Source of the DNA: Echinarachnius parma
Taxonomy: Eukaryota; Echinodermata; Echinoidea; Clypeasteroida; Echinarachniidae
Reading direction: 5' to 3'
NCBI GenBank assembly: GCA_037951105.1
Contig: JBAMJV010009785.1
Coordinates: 37,501-101,500 of the forward strand
DNA length: 64,000 bases
Shown here: piece after piece, positions 47,454-58,680 of the stretch
Layout of the letters: the number at the start of each line of letters is the position of its first letter
Numbering within the stretch: the first letter of the stretch is position 1
Notes under the pieces: generated by a model
Database searches by the model: none
Told to the model about the DNA's origin: nothing
What the model saw: the letters and a program-made list of their open reading frames with translations, nothing else
Position numbers and translations under genes: made by a program

Positions 47454-48969
47454 CTGTTTGTATTGCACAGAAAAGCCCGAATAGATACGTCACAGTCAAT
47501 TGAGAGGCGGCGCCAAAAAAAGTCATAATTTCGGTCATTCCGTCCATTTTAGACAAATGATCATAACTATCTTAATTCTTAACCGTTTCTTGTTCAAATT
47601 TGTACTTCCCCACCCTGCATATCATTTCCAAAACGAAATGGTACCATAGGCGTCGATCATTACGTAATAAATATTTATCAGGGGGGGATGAATGATAGAT
47701 CATCCCCCCTGATGAATAGGTATCATTTACAGATCGACGCCCATGAATGGTACAATCCCGAGTTATTGGATGCAAATCTGTAGGGAAGGGGCTTTGATAA
47801 TGCATTTTTAAACAAACCTAGGTTACGCCGACAATTTAAAATGCTTATCAACACTGTCGAATATGGTCTCTAACGCCCCAAAATGGGTTTAAAATGCAAC
47901 ATATAGGCTTTAATGCATTTTTTAAAGTATTTATTTTTTATTTATTCATGTCTTCTTTAAAAATGCAGGGTAGGCAACCTCAGTTAAAAAACTGCTTTAC
48001 AGGTGCGCCATGTAAGTATCACTTACTTGTATTCGAACAGTCTAAAACTGTTGGTATTATTTACATACACTTACCCGGGTATCCAAAGACATTTCGCTAC
48101 AGAAAATGTAATGGCTCATTTACGCTGTCAAATAAAAGGTCGTAATAAACTACCCGAAATAGGCTTCATTTGCCACATAGGCTACAAGACATATTCAAAT
48201 CTGAATTACTCTCAAAAGAAAAGTAAAGAAATAGTGTAAACCTGTTTAATGAATTGACATATATTTACCCAGAATATTTTCCTAAGAAATTTTACCAAAG
48301 AAATGTTGCTATGTACCGAAAAGTTTAACGGCTTATTTTACAATGTCATAAATGATCGTGTAGAACGAGAATGGGATAATAGACTTAGAGGCATTGGGAA
48401 CATAGGAAAAAATTCTAAAATTGTATGAATTGAAAGAGATATACCTATACTTTCCTGAGTTACGAACGACAGTTTACTACTGAAACATGTTAAGGCTGAC
48501 TTATACGTTGTCGAAATGGTCATATAATATTTTGTGACATTTTTTTGGTTTATCCCGGTTTTTTTTTTTTTTAACGTTAGTTGGCAAGCCATACAACTGT
48601 TCGAAAGTTAAATTACTTGGGTAACTCAGGATAATACATAGGTAAATGCCTAATAATTAAAAAAAATACCACAATAGGAACAAACTTTTAGTTTGCAAGA
48701 TATTAAGATTTGAAATATACCCAACAGCCTATTATGTGGCATTTTAAACCAATTTCGTGGTGTTTATGACCAAATTTGATATAAGACATTATTTTAACCT
48801 TTCTGTAGCATCATTTCTTTGGTATACCCCCAAAATATAGGTAAATCTTTGTCAATTTAGTTCTCTACATTTCCAATTTTGGCCACAGCAGATGATACAA
48901 AAATGACTACACCTTTTTTGACTGCGCATTGGTTGCCAGGCATGGTAGTTATTTAGCAACCGGTAGTAT
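47454..48969. other. No gene; one hairpin at 47641..47753
   Basis: No convincing coding frame. The hairpin has 50-bp-scale imperfect arms: gtaccat..gcgtcgatc, and tcaggggggatga near the loop. The rest is AT-rich and unassigned. Confidence 0.45.
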
Positions 48970-51110
48970 TGGGCCCCCATATATTTGATTTGATTTGATT
49001 TGATTTTATTTCCACAATTCATTTAAAAAACAACAACAAAGTATGACAATTGAATATAGTATAAAGAATGACATAGTAAACAATCAAAAGACACACAAAC
49101 ATCAAAATGAATAAATGGAGGAATCAAAAAAAGTTTTGAAAAAAACTTATAAGATTGATCCCTAAAAGCAACCCGAACCTAGACACACGGTCTAGTCGCG
49201 ACTAACAAAACAAAAACAACAACAACAATAAACAACAAAACCTATTCAAATCTAAAACTCTACATACAATACAAATTATCCACTAAAAACACATACACAT
49301 AACCTGTCGAAATGCTATTATACATACAAGAATCTACAGAGACTTCAATAAATAATCTTTCAGTTTCAATTTGAAGGTATTAAGAGTTTTGCTTTCTTTG
49401 AATTCAGCTGGTAAAGAGTTCCATAACATTGGTCCAGTATAAACAATATTCATTCTAGAAAATGTTGAACGGCCATAGTTTGAGCGATAATCAAATTTAG
49501 ACCTTGTATTATATGAGTGAACATCAATATTTTGACTAAAAAGTGCATTAAAATTAACAGGTAGCATTTTATTATGATATGAATACATGAAAATACCCAC
49601 ATTATATTTATACAATTCAAAAATAGGTAGTATCTTACATTTCAAAAACAGAGACCTAGTATGTGCTAAAAAAGAAGATTGTGTAATGATTCTAATAACT
49701 CTTTTTTGTAATTTATATATTCTATCTAATAAATATTTATTGCATGAACCCCAATTTATATTACAATAATTCAAATATGGGAGTATCAATGAATTATACA
49801 ACAATATTAATACATGCTCTGGGAGAAAATCCTTCATTCTATTCATAATACCAATATTTCTAGATATTGTACACAAGATATTATTAACATGATTCTTCCA
49901 TTTCAAATCTTCATCAATTGTGACACCAAGAAACTTAATTGAATTTACTCTTTCTATTTCATTATCATTAATTTTTATATTAATCACAAAATTTGAATTG
50001 CTACCAAAAATCATAAAATGAGTTTTCTGAGTATTTAAAGCAAGTTTATTACTTAAAAACCAATTATGAACCTTTTTTAATTCTGAATTCATAATATTTT
50101 CTAAGCATTCTAAAGACTTATGTTTACAAAAAGCACTAGTATCATCAGCAAACATGATGAACTGCAATAAATTAGAAGAACATTTAAGATCGTTAACATA
50201 AATTAAAAATAAAATAGGACCCAAGATCGAACCCTGTGGTACACCACATGTAATTGGTAATATTTCAGATTGTTCGGAGTTAAAAACAGTATATTGATAT
50301 CTTTTATTCATATAACTTTTAAATAACATGAGAGGCAAGCCTCGAATACCATAATAATATAATTTCTTAAAAAGTATTTCATGATCAATGCTATCAAAAG
50401 CTTTTCGTAAATCTAAGAACAAACCAATCATAATTTCCTTGTGTTCAATTGCTTCATTTAAATTTATCAAAAAGTCAGTTACTGCATGAACGGTAGAGTA
50501 ATTTTCCCTAAACCCAAATTGTTTCTCATAAAAAACTTGATTTCTTTTTAAAAACGCTAATAATCTATTATTTATACATTTCTCTAAAATTTTACTGAAG
50601 CATGTAAGTAATGATATCGGTCGATAATTATTAAAACTGTTTTTAGATCCACTTTTAAATATGGGTATTACTTTTGATAGTTTACATTGAGTAGGAAAAA
50701 TTCCCTTTTCAAAACAAAGATTAAAAATTGTACACAAAGGCTCACATAAAATATGAATACTCTTCTTAATAACATCATTATCAAATGAATCATGTCCTGG
50801 TGCTTTGCCATTTTTAAATGATTAAACAATATCAATTATTTCCTTACGTGTAATTGGTGTTAAAAATAATGAGTTAGGAAACCATTCATTTAAATAAGAT
50901 GAGAAAGGTGGAGTATCACTATTCATTCTCTGGGCAAGGTTTTGGCCGACCTCAATAAAAAATGTATTAAATCCATATATTTGTTTGGCATCCGAAAATA
51001 TATATTTTTTTAAAGAGCGAACAAAGTTTATCTCATGAAAAATCGTCGGCGTACACAAATAATACAGGACATAACGAAATAATTGAGGTAACAAATTTCT
51101 GGTTTATGTG
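48970..51110 (-). mobile_element. LINE-D, 5'-truncated, with (AAATC)n tail
   Basis: On the minus strand the reverse-transcriptase frame is followed by about 340 bp of 3' UTR, then aaataaaatcaaatcaaatc at about 49003..48976, the pentanucleotide tail of a LINE. The 5' end is lost before the endonuclease domain. Flanking duplications were not found. Confidence 0.85.
49334..51094 (-). pseudogene. LINE-D reverse transcriptase with one in-frame stop
   Basis: One minus-strand frame of about 587 codons interrupted only by TAA at 50822..50824. The N-terminal piece ends SLFLTPITRKEIIDIV. After the stop comes NGKAPGHDSFDNDVIKK, the fingers motif. Then NNYRPISLLTCFSKILEK, QFGFRENYST, FLDLRKAFDSIDH, CGVPQGSILGPILFLIYVND and the catalytic FADD box (MFADDTSAF) follow. 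The C-terminus ends LPAEFKESKTLNTFKLKLKD, typical of CR1/Jockey-group elements. With a single nonsense codon it is a young or lightly decayed copy, but 5' truncation means it could not move by itself. Confidence 0.92.
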
Positions 51111-52139
51111 ACATTCAATTATAGCTCACATACTGTATATTGATTTGTTCGAGAATGCTTAAAATGTGGCATGTAAATTGACGCGTGTAATTCATTATTT
51201 GGCACAAATGAATTGTTCAATATTATTGTTTGTCTTAAACATATTTGTTCTTGGGCATATCTTTTTTCCATCCGTAAATATCGGATAAATTAAGAAATCA
51301 TGTTTTTTTAAAATCATATATTTTGATAACATCGATTATAAAAGCCGATAAATTGTAAACAGTATTGCTTATATTTTCATCAACATGGAATATATTTTGA
51401 TAACGCATTATTATGTTTATAAACATAAGCTATAATTGAATTGCGCATATATATAAATCTAGAACATTGTAAATATATATCAAGAAACATCGCTATCTAT
51501 GTTGATAACGCATAATTATATATATATATTTATATGTTATAAATATTAAATATATTTTTATAGCGCATATATAAGTTGTATTAACATTTAAATATAACTT
51601 GGCAATGGCCCATTTATGTTTTAGGGATAGAGTATATTTAGTTTTTCCCCCTATGGCTTCCCATACAAATATCACTTTAAGAAAACCGTATACATTGAAG
51701 CTCCTTGTTTTCTTTAATACCTACCTCACTAGCCTCGTTTTGATGTGTTAGCAGCGAGGAGACGGAGAAGGCCTGTTCAGATCGTGATGATAAACCTGTT
51801 CCTTACTAGATTCCGCAATTCCCGTAGAGTTAAAGAAGGACCCACCAGGTCCTCTGTAATAGGCAATAATGATATATTAACTTAATGCAATTCGTCAGGG
51901 AAAGACTCTCTCTCTCCAAACCTCTGCTATTAAACACAATCGTCGCAACAAGTCACATCACACGAAGACAGCAGTGGTATTTATACGTCTAGATGAACCT
52001 TCACAGCAATCGTTTCAAAAGTGGTTCTGATTCGTAATCAAATCAGATGCGCGGTGCCATCTTGCGAACGCCCTGCGCACGGTGCGTAATACACACTGGC
52101 ACAGTGTTATATAGGCTAGTGCGCACAAACTAATCTAGC
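51111..52139. promoter_or_regulatory. Possible promoter region upstream of 52140
   Basis: The AT-rich part to about 51700 holds nothing. From 51720 to 52139 the base composition is more balanced. Near the end are gtgccatcttgcg (YY1-like), cctgcgcacggtgcg (NRF1-like) and ttatatagg 25-35 bp before a start-like ATG. A stretch flanked by ttagcag at 51755 and gtaatag at 51857 is open in one plus frame (RPVQIVMINLFLTRFRNSRR). All of this is tentative. Confidence 0.3.
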
Positions 52140-52170
52140 ATGGCGACCCGCAGTTTAGCATCACTCCTGG
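52140..52170 (+). CDS. Candidate first coding exon (MATRSLASLL) with GTAAGT donor
   Basis: ATG at 52140 opens MATRSLASLL plus one base and is followed at once by gtaagttg, a near-consensus splice donor (ctgg|gtaagt). The peptide is basic and hydrophobic, as in a mitochondrial or secretory leader. A possible acceptor (ttttctgttgcag) at 53038..53050 would give only eight more codons before a stop, so either the transcript is short or the real next exon was missed. No downstream exons could be recognised on the plus strand to the end of the window. Confidence 0.3.
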
Positions 52171-52370
52171 GTAAGTTGTTTTTCTCGAAAACTGCACAAA
52201 CAAGTTTAAGGGATCACAACAAATCGCTTGAAGGATGACCACGACTGACAAGTAGTATTACATGATATTTACTGCCTCCTTAAAGACTACGCAGATCTAA
52301 TTCATTACTTGTACCATCGCAGTCTTGTTTATTGTGCTGATATTCAACAACCTTCACAATTTAAAGGGAT

Positions 52371-52900
52371 AGTTTAGTTTGGGTATAGAGGGCGCTGCAC
52401 GGATTTTTTTTGTTTTGAGGTAGTGAAAACCTGAGTGTCAAATTTGAAAGAGCATAACATTTTAATGACAGAATAAACTTTTTTTTTATCAAAATCGGTT
52501 CAGAAACGGGTGAAATATCCATAAATATAACCATTTGTAATTATTGCGGGGCCCCATTATAATTCAATAATTTTGGACCAGCCGTTGAACAAAATTTACA
52601 AAAGATGTTTTTAAATTGTTGCTGATTATCTCTTTATTTAATCATTATTTTAACAAAACATCACATGCACAATTTGTATATATTAAAAATGGTTGAAACC
52701 AATGAGTTTTTAGAGAGCGCCCCTGAGTTTTAACGGCATTTTTTAAATGATAACAGGCTTTGTACTCAGATGTTTGTAATTTGTTATACCTTTCAAGCAC
52801 GGTGAAGTTATAACTATTAGTTGTTTTATGTAATGGTGCAGGTTTTGGTTACTATACCAAAACTGTACTCTCTATAGAAAAAACTCAACAATCCTTTTAA
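52371..52900 (+). mobile_element. MITE family B copy
   Basis: TTAA at 52371 and 52897. It has agggatagtttagtttgggt, agagggcgctgcac, aaaatcggttcagaaac, atggttgaaaccaatgag and a decayed right end. It lies about 200 bp downstream of the candidate first exon. Confidence 0.85.
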
Positions 52901-53571
52901 AATTCATCTAAACTTTGTAACAGTAAAAACACGATCGAGAGAAAACACTAATATTCCCGAAAGGCTTCAGAATTGTCCAACTCAAAGTCACCTAAAATCC
53001 ATTAAGTGCATGTAAATCCATGTCCATCAATATGCTGCCTTTTCTGTTGCAGAAGATAGGGAATCTGTAACTGCATAACAACGATTTAATGTAAGACTTA
53101 TCAATAATTAATGGGCAATTTGAACAATCCATTGATCTTGCTTTACAAATACTTTTCATCTTTTAGAGCATAATTTATGCTGGTACTCTTAAACAAATCA
53201 AATTTATAGTCAAAGATGACCGGACTACGCCCACGCCTCGCATTATCCCTAATGCGTTATCATCATTATGTTGTTTATTTTATGTTATACTTTATATTAA
53301 TACATATACTGTATATATATTCCTAATATAGGTTATCGAAATCGCTAAAAAGGAATAATTATAAGCTGTATAAACAATCAAATCGATAAAGACCAACACA
53401 TATTATGTACTAAACCTGATCGAGTAAATATTATTCATACTAACCGTAATCAGGCCGGGTTATTTTTTTCAAGATGACATAGCCTGATTTAAAAACGATT
53501 TAAAGTTAAAATGTATTATATCTACGTCACTAAATATATATTTTAGCAAATCGCTATTCCTTAAGTACAGT
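52901..53571. other. No gene recognised
   Basis: AT-rich, with only the possible splice acceptor at 53038..53050. Confidence 0.4.
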
Positions 53572-53635
53572 TGTGCTACCCTCGAAGAAAGTCGACGCAG
53601 CCAAGCCCTTGCTGCATGAGAAAAATGTCACAGAG

Positions 53636-54522
53636 CCCGCCGCACACAGAGCTAACCCGACCCGATCCGACAGGTTTTCAGTCGGTTCAGCTCAGTATAC
53701 GTTGCCCCAGGACTCCTGTTTTTGCCGGTCAAGAGCCAGTCGGAGATCATTCGAGGCCGATTCGACATGTTGAATTGGCTACGACTGAGCGAAACATCGT
53801 TCGTTTTACTCCGCTAGCTTGACGGTCGGATCGCGGGTTACTAAAAAATCCGATATTAGAGTAAATCCCATGAAGAGACGGGTATTTCTGTGTAAACCAA
53901 CTCTAGACTGCTGACCAAGGGATAGTTGAGTTTTGGTAGAGAGGGAGCTAGACTAATTTTTTTTTTTGTGAGGTAATGAAAAACTGAGTGTAAAATTTGA
54001 AAGAGCATAATATTTAAATAATAAAATCATCTTTGTTTGATCAAAATCGGTTCAGAGACGGCTGAAATATCCATAATATAACAATTTGTAATAAACCTAG
54101 TGCCCCAGGTTTATTAGAGAATTTTGAACCAGCCGTTAAAAAAAAAAAAAAATGCTTCCTCTTTTCAAAAAGTTACAAAATAGGTATTTAAATAGTTGTT
54201 GGTTATTTCTCTATCTAATCACTATTTCAACAAAGCATCACAAGCACAATATTTTATTCAAAATGGTTAAAACCGATGAGTGTTTAGAGAGCGCCCTCTC
54301 ACGTTTTAACGGCTCTTTTTGAATGATAACGTGATCTTTACTACGTCATTTGTAATTTTGTGTTCCTTTCTAGTTATAACTATTATTTTGTAATGTAATG
54401 ATGCAGGTTTTGGTTACTAAAACTCAGTTTCACCAAAACTGTACTCTCCTTACCAGAACTCAACTATCCCTTTACTGACTGAAAGCCAGCCGGATTGGGT
54501 CGAGTCTGCTCTGTGTGCGGGT
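53636..54522. mobile_element. MITE family C, copy 2, carrying a nested MITE B
   Basis: Left end cccgccgcacacagag and right end ctctgtgtgcgggt are inverted. cccgatccgac, gtttttgccggtcaagagcc and gacatgttgaattggct match 7769..7987. The interruption at 53915..54475 is a family B element. Confidence 0.8.
53915..54475 (+). mobile_element. MITE family B nested in MITE C
   Basis: agggatagttgagttttggt at the left and cagaactcaactatccctt at the right. The interior matches other B copies. The flanking TTAA has decayed to ccaa/ttac. Confidence 0.85.
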
Positions 54523-54722
54523 GGCTTCATGCTACAGTGCTAGAGCATCCGAATTCCAGTGCCCAGCCATATGCTTATTCTATATAATACATGAGTTGCG
54601 TAATGAGATGAAGAAAACAAAACAATCGTGGGCTTTCGAGGGAGTAAACAAACCGAGTCGTATTGGAAGGGATACCATCGGTCAACAGTAGATGGTGTTG
54701 GAAATGGGGAGGTCAAACAATT

Positions 54723-55013
54723 AGTTAAAAAGTTAAAGTCCTTCCGGTGCCAATGTTGGCACATAAGGCGGCGCCTATCTCCGATTCATTAGCCCTAGGC
54801 CACACGTCTACTAAATGTAGCGAAAGTTACAGAAGGGGGCCAGTCCTCTGGTAACTCGCGTGATTAACTTTCCCTTCTCCATTATATAAATGCGCCTGGC
54901 TAGAAGGCAGAATGTACCATTTTTAAAAGTCTTTGGTATGACCCGGTCTGGGTTCGAAACCGGGACCTCCCGTGCATGAGGCGGGCACTCTAACCGCTAA
55001 GCCACCATGCTTG
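54723..55013 (-). mobile_element. tRNA-derived SINE with 12-bp target duplications
   Basis: On the minus strand the head reads agcatggtggcttagcggtt then agagtgcccgcctc, with an A box, followed by ggtttcgaacccagac, with a B box for RNA polymerase III. The tRNA-unrelated body ends at ggactttaactttttaacta. Near-identical flanks ggtcaaacaatt (54711..54722) and ggttaaacaatt (55014..55025) look like target duplications. Confidence 0.85.
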
Positions 55014-55189
55014 GGTTAAACAATTTGCCCGGCAAAAAATTTCCCCGGTGAGTTGAAAATGTGCACTTATGTTAAAAAGTAAGTCGATTATTAATGTAAT
55101 ACTGAACTTAATCTTTCCTTGTAAAGCAACTGGCATTTTATCAATGCAAAATCGTCATAACATGGCGGTTTGGGAATCCTGTGATTTTT

Positions 55190-55464
55190 TATTTACCACT
55201 ACCACTTCTACCGCCACCACCGCCACCACCACAAAAACAACAACAACAACAGCAGCAGCAACATCAACAACAAATAACAAACACACAAGCAAAGAAAACA
55301 CAAACTAACTAACTAACTGACTATCTAACTATAAGTATCTAAGTAACTATCTTACTAAATAGCTAACTAACTAACTAACGAACTAACTAATAAAGAAACT
55401 AACTAACTAACGAACGAGCTGACTAACTAACTATTTTACTAATTTACTATATAACCAACTAACG
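55190..55464. repeat. Mixed simple repeats: (CAC/CAA/CAG)n then (AACT)n
   Basis: Runs of cca, aac and agc up to about 55275, then imperfect aacta(act) repeats to about 55445. A Thr-rich frame here is an artefact. Confidence 0.85.
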
Positions 55465-55542
55465 CACAAATGAACCAATAAAACGAAATGAACCAATAAA
55501 ACGAAATGAACCAATAAAACGAAATGAACCAATAAAACGAAA
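55465..55542. repeat. 18-bp minisatellite, four copies
   Basis: The unit aaatgaaccaataaaacg is repeated four times, nearly without change. Confidence 0.92.
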
Positions 55543-55659
55543 CGTGCCCAATTTTCATTAGACGCGATAGTTTGAAATTACAGAAAAAGCGTAAACAAAC
55601 TAAAGTCAGTCTTCCCATTTCGTGTACTACCAATTGACGATTTAAGTGTTACTGTTAGG

Positions 55660-55804
55660 TACTTTTATTATCCACTGGCAAGTTATGTTAGATCTCTTTT
55701 AGTGATACATCTTTAACTCATGTTTTAAATAAAGATACAAACCCACCAAACATGCAAAAATACAAACCCACCAAACACATAAGCATACATGCATACATAT
55801 AAAG

Positions 55805-55835
<31 letters not shown>

Positions 55836-55880
55836 ACAGCACACACCCGTATACACACATATATACATATACCCACGCAT

Positions 55881-55953
<73 letters not shown>

Positions 55954-56450
55954 CAGCACACACATACCACGCACACACGCATACACGCATACACGCCAAC
56001 ACACACGCGTAGGCACACACATACACCCACAAACACACAGTCACATACGCACACATGCACTCACACGCTCACAAGCACGCGCGCACACACGCACGCACAC
56101 ACACTTACACAAAACCATGCACACAAACAAACAAACACACTCATTGACCAGTGCACAATTAATTAGTCGATTTTGTACTAAGGTGTAATTTTTCAAATGG
56201 CGAATCCAAATTTATTTATATTCATTAATTTCAGACAACAGAGTACAGATTGTGCGATACAAGTCAACAACCTGTGCAGCCATCATAGTTAGATTTATAC
56301 ACTTTTCTCCAGCAACAATATAATAATTACAATCAATAATCGGATGTGAAATAGCAATGCTTTAACCAGGGGGTATCAAAGCGGTATATCCAATCTATGT
56401 CGAATTATCTAATCATCAGGAGACCTTAAAAGAACCTATTATAGTAGACC
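55660..56450 (+). repeat. Duplicated block 2, copy 2, with (CA)n core
   Basis: Corresponds to 39205..39880 on both sides of the CA array. The CA core (about 55805..56110) differs in length and interruptions, and includes a (GCAC)n stretch at 55876..55915. Confidence 0.85.
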
Positions 56451-58479
56451 AGCCAAGACTCGTTTTTTTACTTTGGAGGGCATTTTTTGTTAATGGTCTG
56501 AATCTATCATGGATCGATGCAGGAAGTCATACTGTTCAAAGTTAGGGCGGATGCCAAGCTCAAAAATTCACCGTTACCATGGAAACGCCTCACGAATAGA
56601 CCACGCCCATTTCTCATTTTTTCGCAATTTAGCTACATCTTTGAAAATGAGTTCGTATGATTGTTGCCAAATATAAAAGCAAATTATGAACTTGTGTACA
56701 TAAAACAACATGATGCTGTCATATTGTATATATGCAATTCATGAAAATTGTTTTGGCCCCTAATGATTGTTCTGTTGTTGCCTAGCAACCAATTTAAGTC
56801 CGTAGTAACAATTTTTTATTTTCGTTTTTTCTTCATTTTTTTCCAAAAAATATCATGACTTCTATATTATAATGCTAGATAAAAAAAAGGGGAAAGATGA
56901 AGAATATAAACCTTTCAAGGCATAGCTACTTAGGTAATTGAAATAAAATAAGTACTTACAATTTTCATTATAGTCATAAAACCATGCTGGGAGATGATAA
57001 AGTACACCCTCACTTCCTGATTTTTGCGCGTTTAGCGCGCAAACAACAACTCATGCCTATATGCACACTATACGGTTATCAGTGCATAAGTGCGTGTTTT
57101 TTGTATCGTCATTCATATAAAGGGCACCCAATGCATAATAATATAGATATATAAATGTTACTTTAAACTTAGACATGATGATGTTGATAATTTGAAAGGG
57201 GATTCCCTAGCAACGGACATGTTTCCATAGCAACGACTGTTAAATAGTCATTTCTTAAAATAACAAGACTATTTCATGAATGTCGGTGCAAATAATGTGT
57301 TTGTGTAATAAATACGTATAAACAGTATACATAAACATAATATACTATAGTATATGCTTATATTAATAATTGCGTGATATTCGAAAGATAATTTAAAAAG
57401 GAAATCTTAAAGGGTATTGAAGAAATGATGTTACATTATGATGTGTGTTAACCGTTGGTATTAATTCAAACGAATCCTTCTGTCGAGTATGTGTCTAACA
57501 ACTCTTTTTCACAAATAATCGTGTGAAATATAACATGATTATTTCATACAATGTACTATTCATTGATTAAATTAAATTCGTTTCCATAGCAACCAATATT
57601 CCCCCAATATCACTTTCAAAAAGATTGTTGTGAAATCAATCTGATTGGTCTAAGGTTACATGGTGTTACATGGTAATCATGTTGATTGGTTATGCATTTT
57701 TATGTAGAATAGAGTTCGTTATCAATGCAGCAGGTTTTTCTGATATCGATATGTTAAATAAAATAATAAATAAAGACACCCAAATATGCAACAAACGTGT
57801 GCGCACACACACAATAAAACATAAACAAAATCAATGTGTCTACATTATAACAATTTTGGTTATGAACCGTCTATGCAGGCTGGTTTATCAAATACTGGCA
57901 TGTAGTGGCGAATATATCATTGTAATTGTACAATGAATATGAGAAAACCATGCACACACGCACGCAGACACACACGCTGACACAAACACACTGACCCACC
58001 CAAATTCATTCCAAAATAAAAGTCACCATTATACAGGAATGCTTATATTAAGTATTTGTTTTCTTTATTCTATTTCCCATGACCACATTACCTTTCAAAG
58101 AATTCAAACCAGGTTACTTACCTACAATCACCAAATGTATTTTACCCCATTCAATATAGGTAAATAGAATTAACATGACTGCCAAATTTATGAACGAGTC
58201 TTCCAGAGAGGAAATAATGAGCTCCAGCTTCTATTACGTTTGTGTATACCAAATATCTCGCCAAAGTACGATATGAGTATTGTTATTCAAGTTTACAGTG
58301 TATGGATGCTTGCCAAGTGATTGCAAGTTTAGGCAAAATATCCCAATTTTAGGATTAGGCATTAGGGGTACATTAATGAGTCTAAAAATAAATGTATTCA
58401 AACCCAGTGACATTCATTCTAAAGTGGTTATATTGAAGAAAATGCTATCAAAATACATGACATAGAGTGGAAACCATAA
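56451..58479. other. No gene; cluster of X-box-like words
   Basis: AT-rich with no credible coding frame. RFX/X-box-like motifs lie at 56777..56789, 57202..57214, 57221..57234 and 57580..57593 (see findings). Confidence 0.4.
56777..56789. promoter_or_regulatory. X-box (RFX) consensus palindrome
   Basis: GTTGCCTAGCAAC fits the GTNRCC-N(0-3)-RGYAAC consensus of RFX factors perfectly. No adjacent promoter or gene was recognised, so function is unproven. Confidence 0.4.
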
Positions 58480-58680
58480 ATGTATAATTTCATTTCATTT
58501 TTCATTTCATTTATTCATTTATTTCAGGTAAAATACAATAATAAAAACGGTACAGTGTAAAAATTGACAGGTATTTGCCGTAGAAGCAAAGTGCTTGTTA
58601 ACGGCAAACCTATGTAAACAAAATCAAAATCAAATCAAAAGAAATTATTTGTATACATTATTTTAAGCATGGAAATCATA
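58480..58680 (-). mobile_element. Possible LINE 3' end
   Basis: The (T/C)ATTT-rich start (ttcatttcatttttcatttc) next to aggtaaaatacaataataaa resembles a minus-strand LINE tail, as at 48976. Only UTR-like sequence follows. Confidence 0.35.

Larger units (their letters stand above)
53572..54692 (+). repeat. Duplicated block 1, copy 2, split by MITE C
   Basis: 53572..53635 and 54523..54692 correspond to consecutive parts of 38640..38905. The gap is exactly MITE C. Confidence 0.8.
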
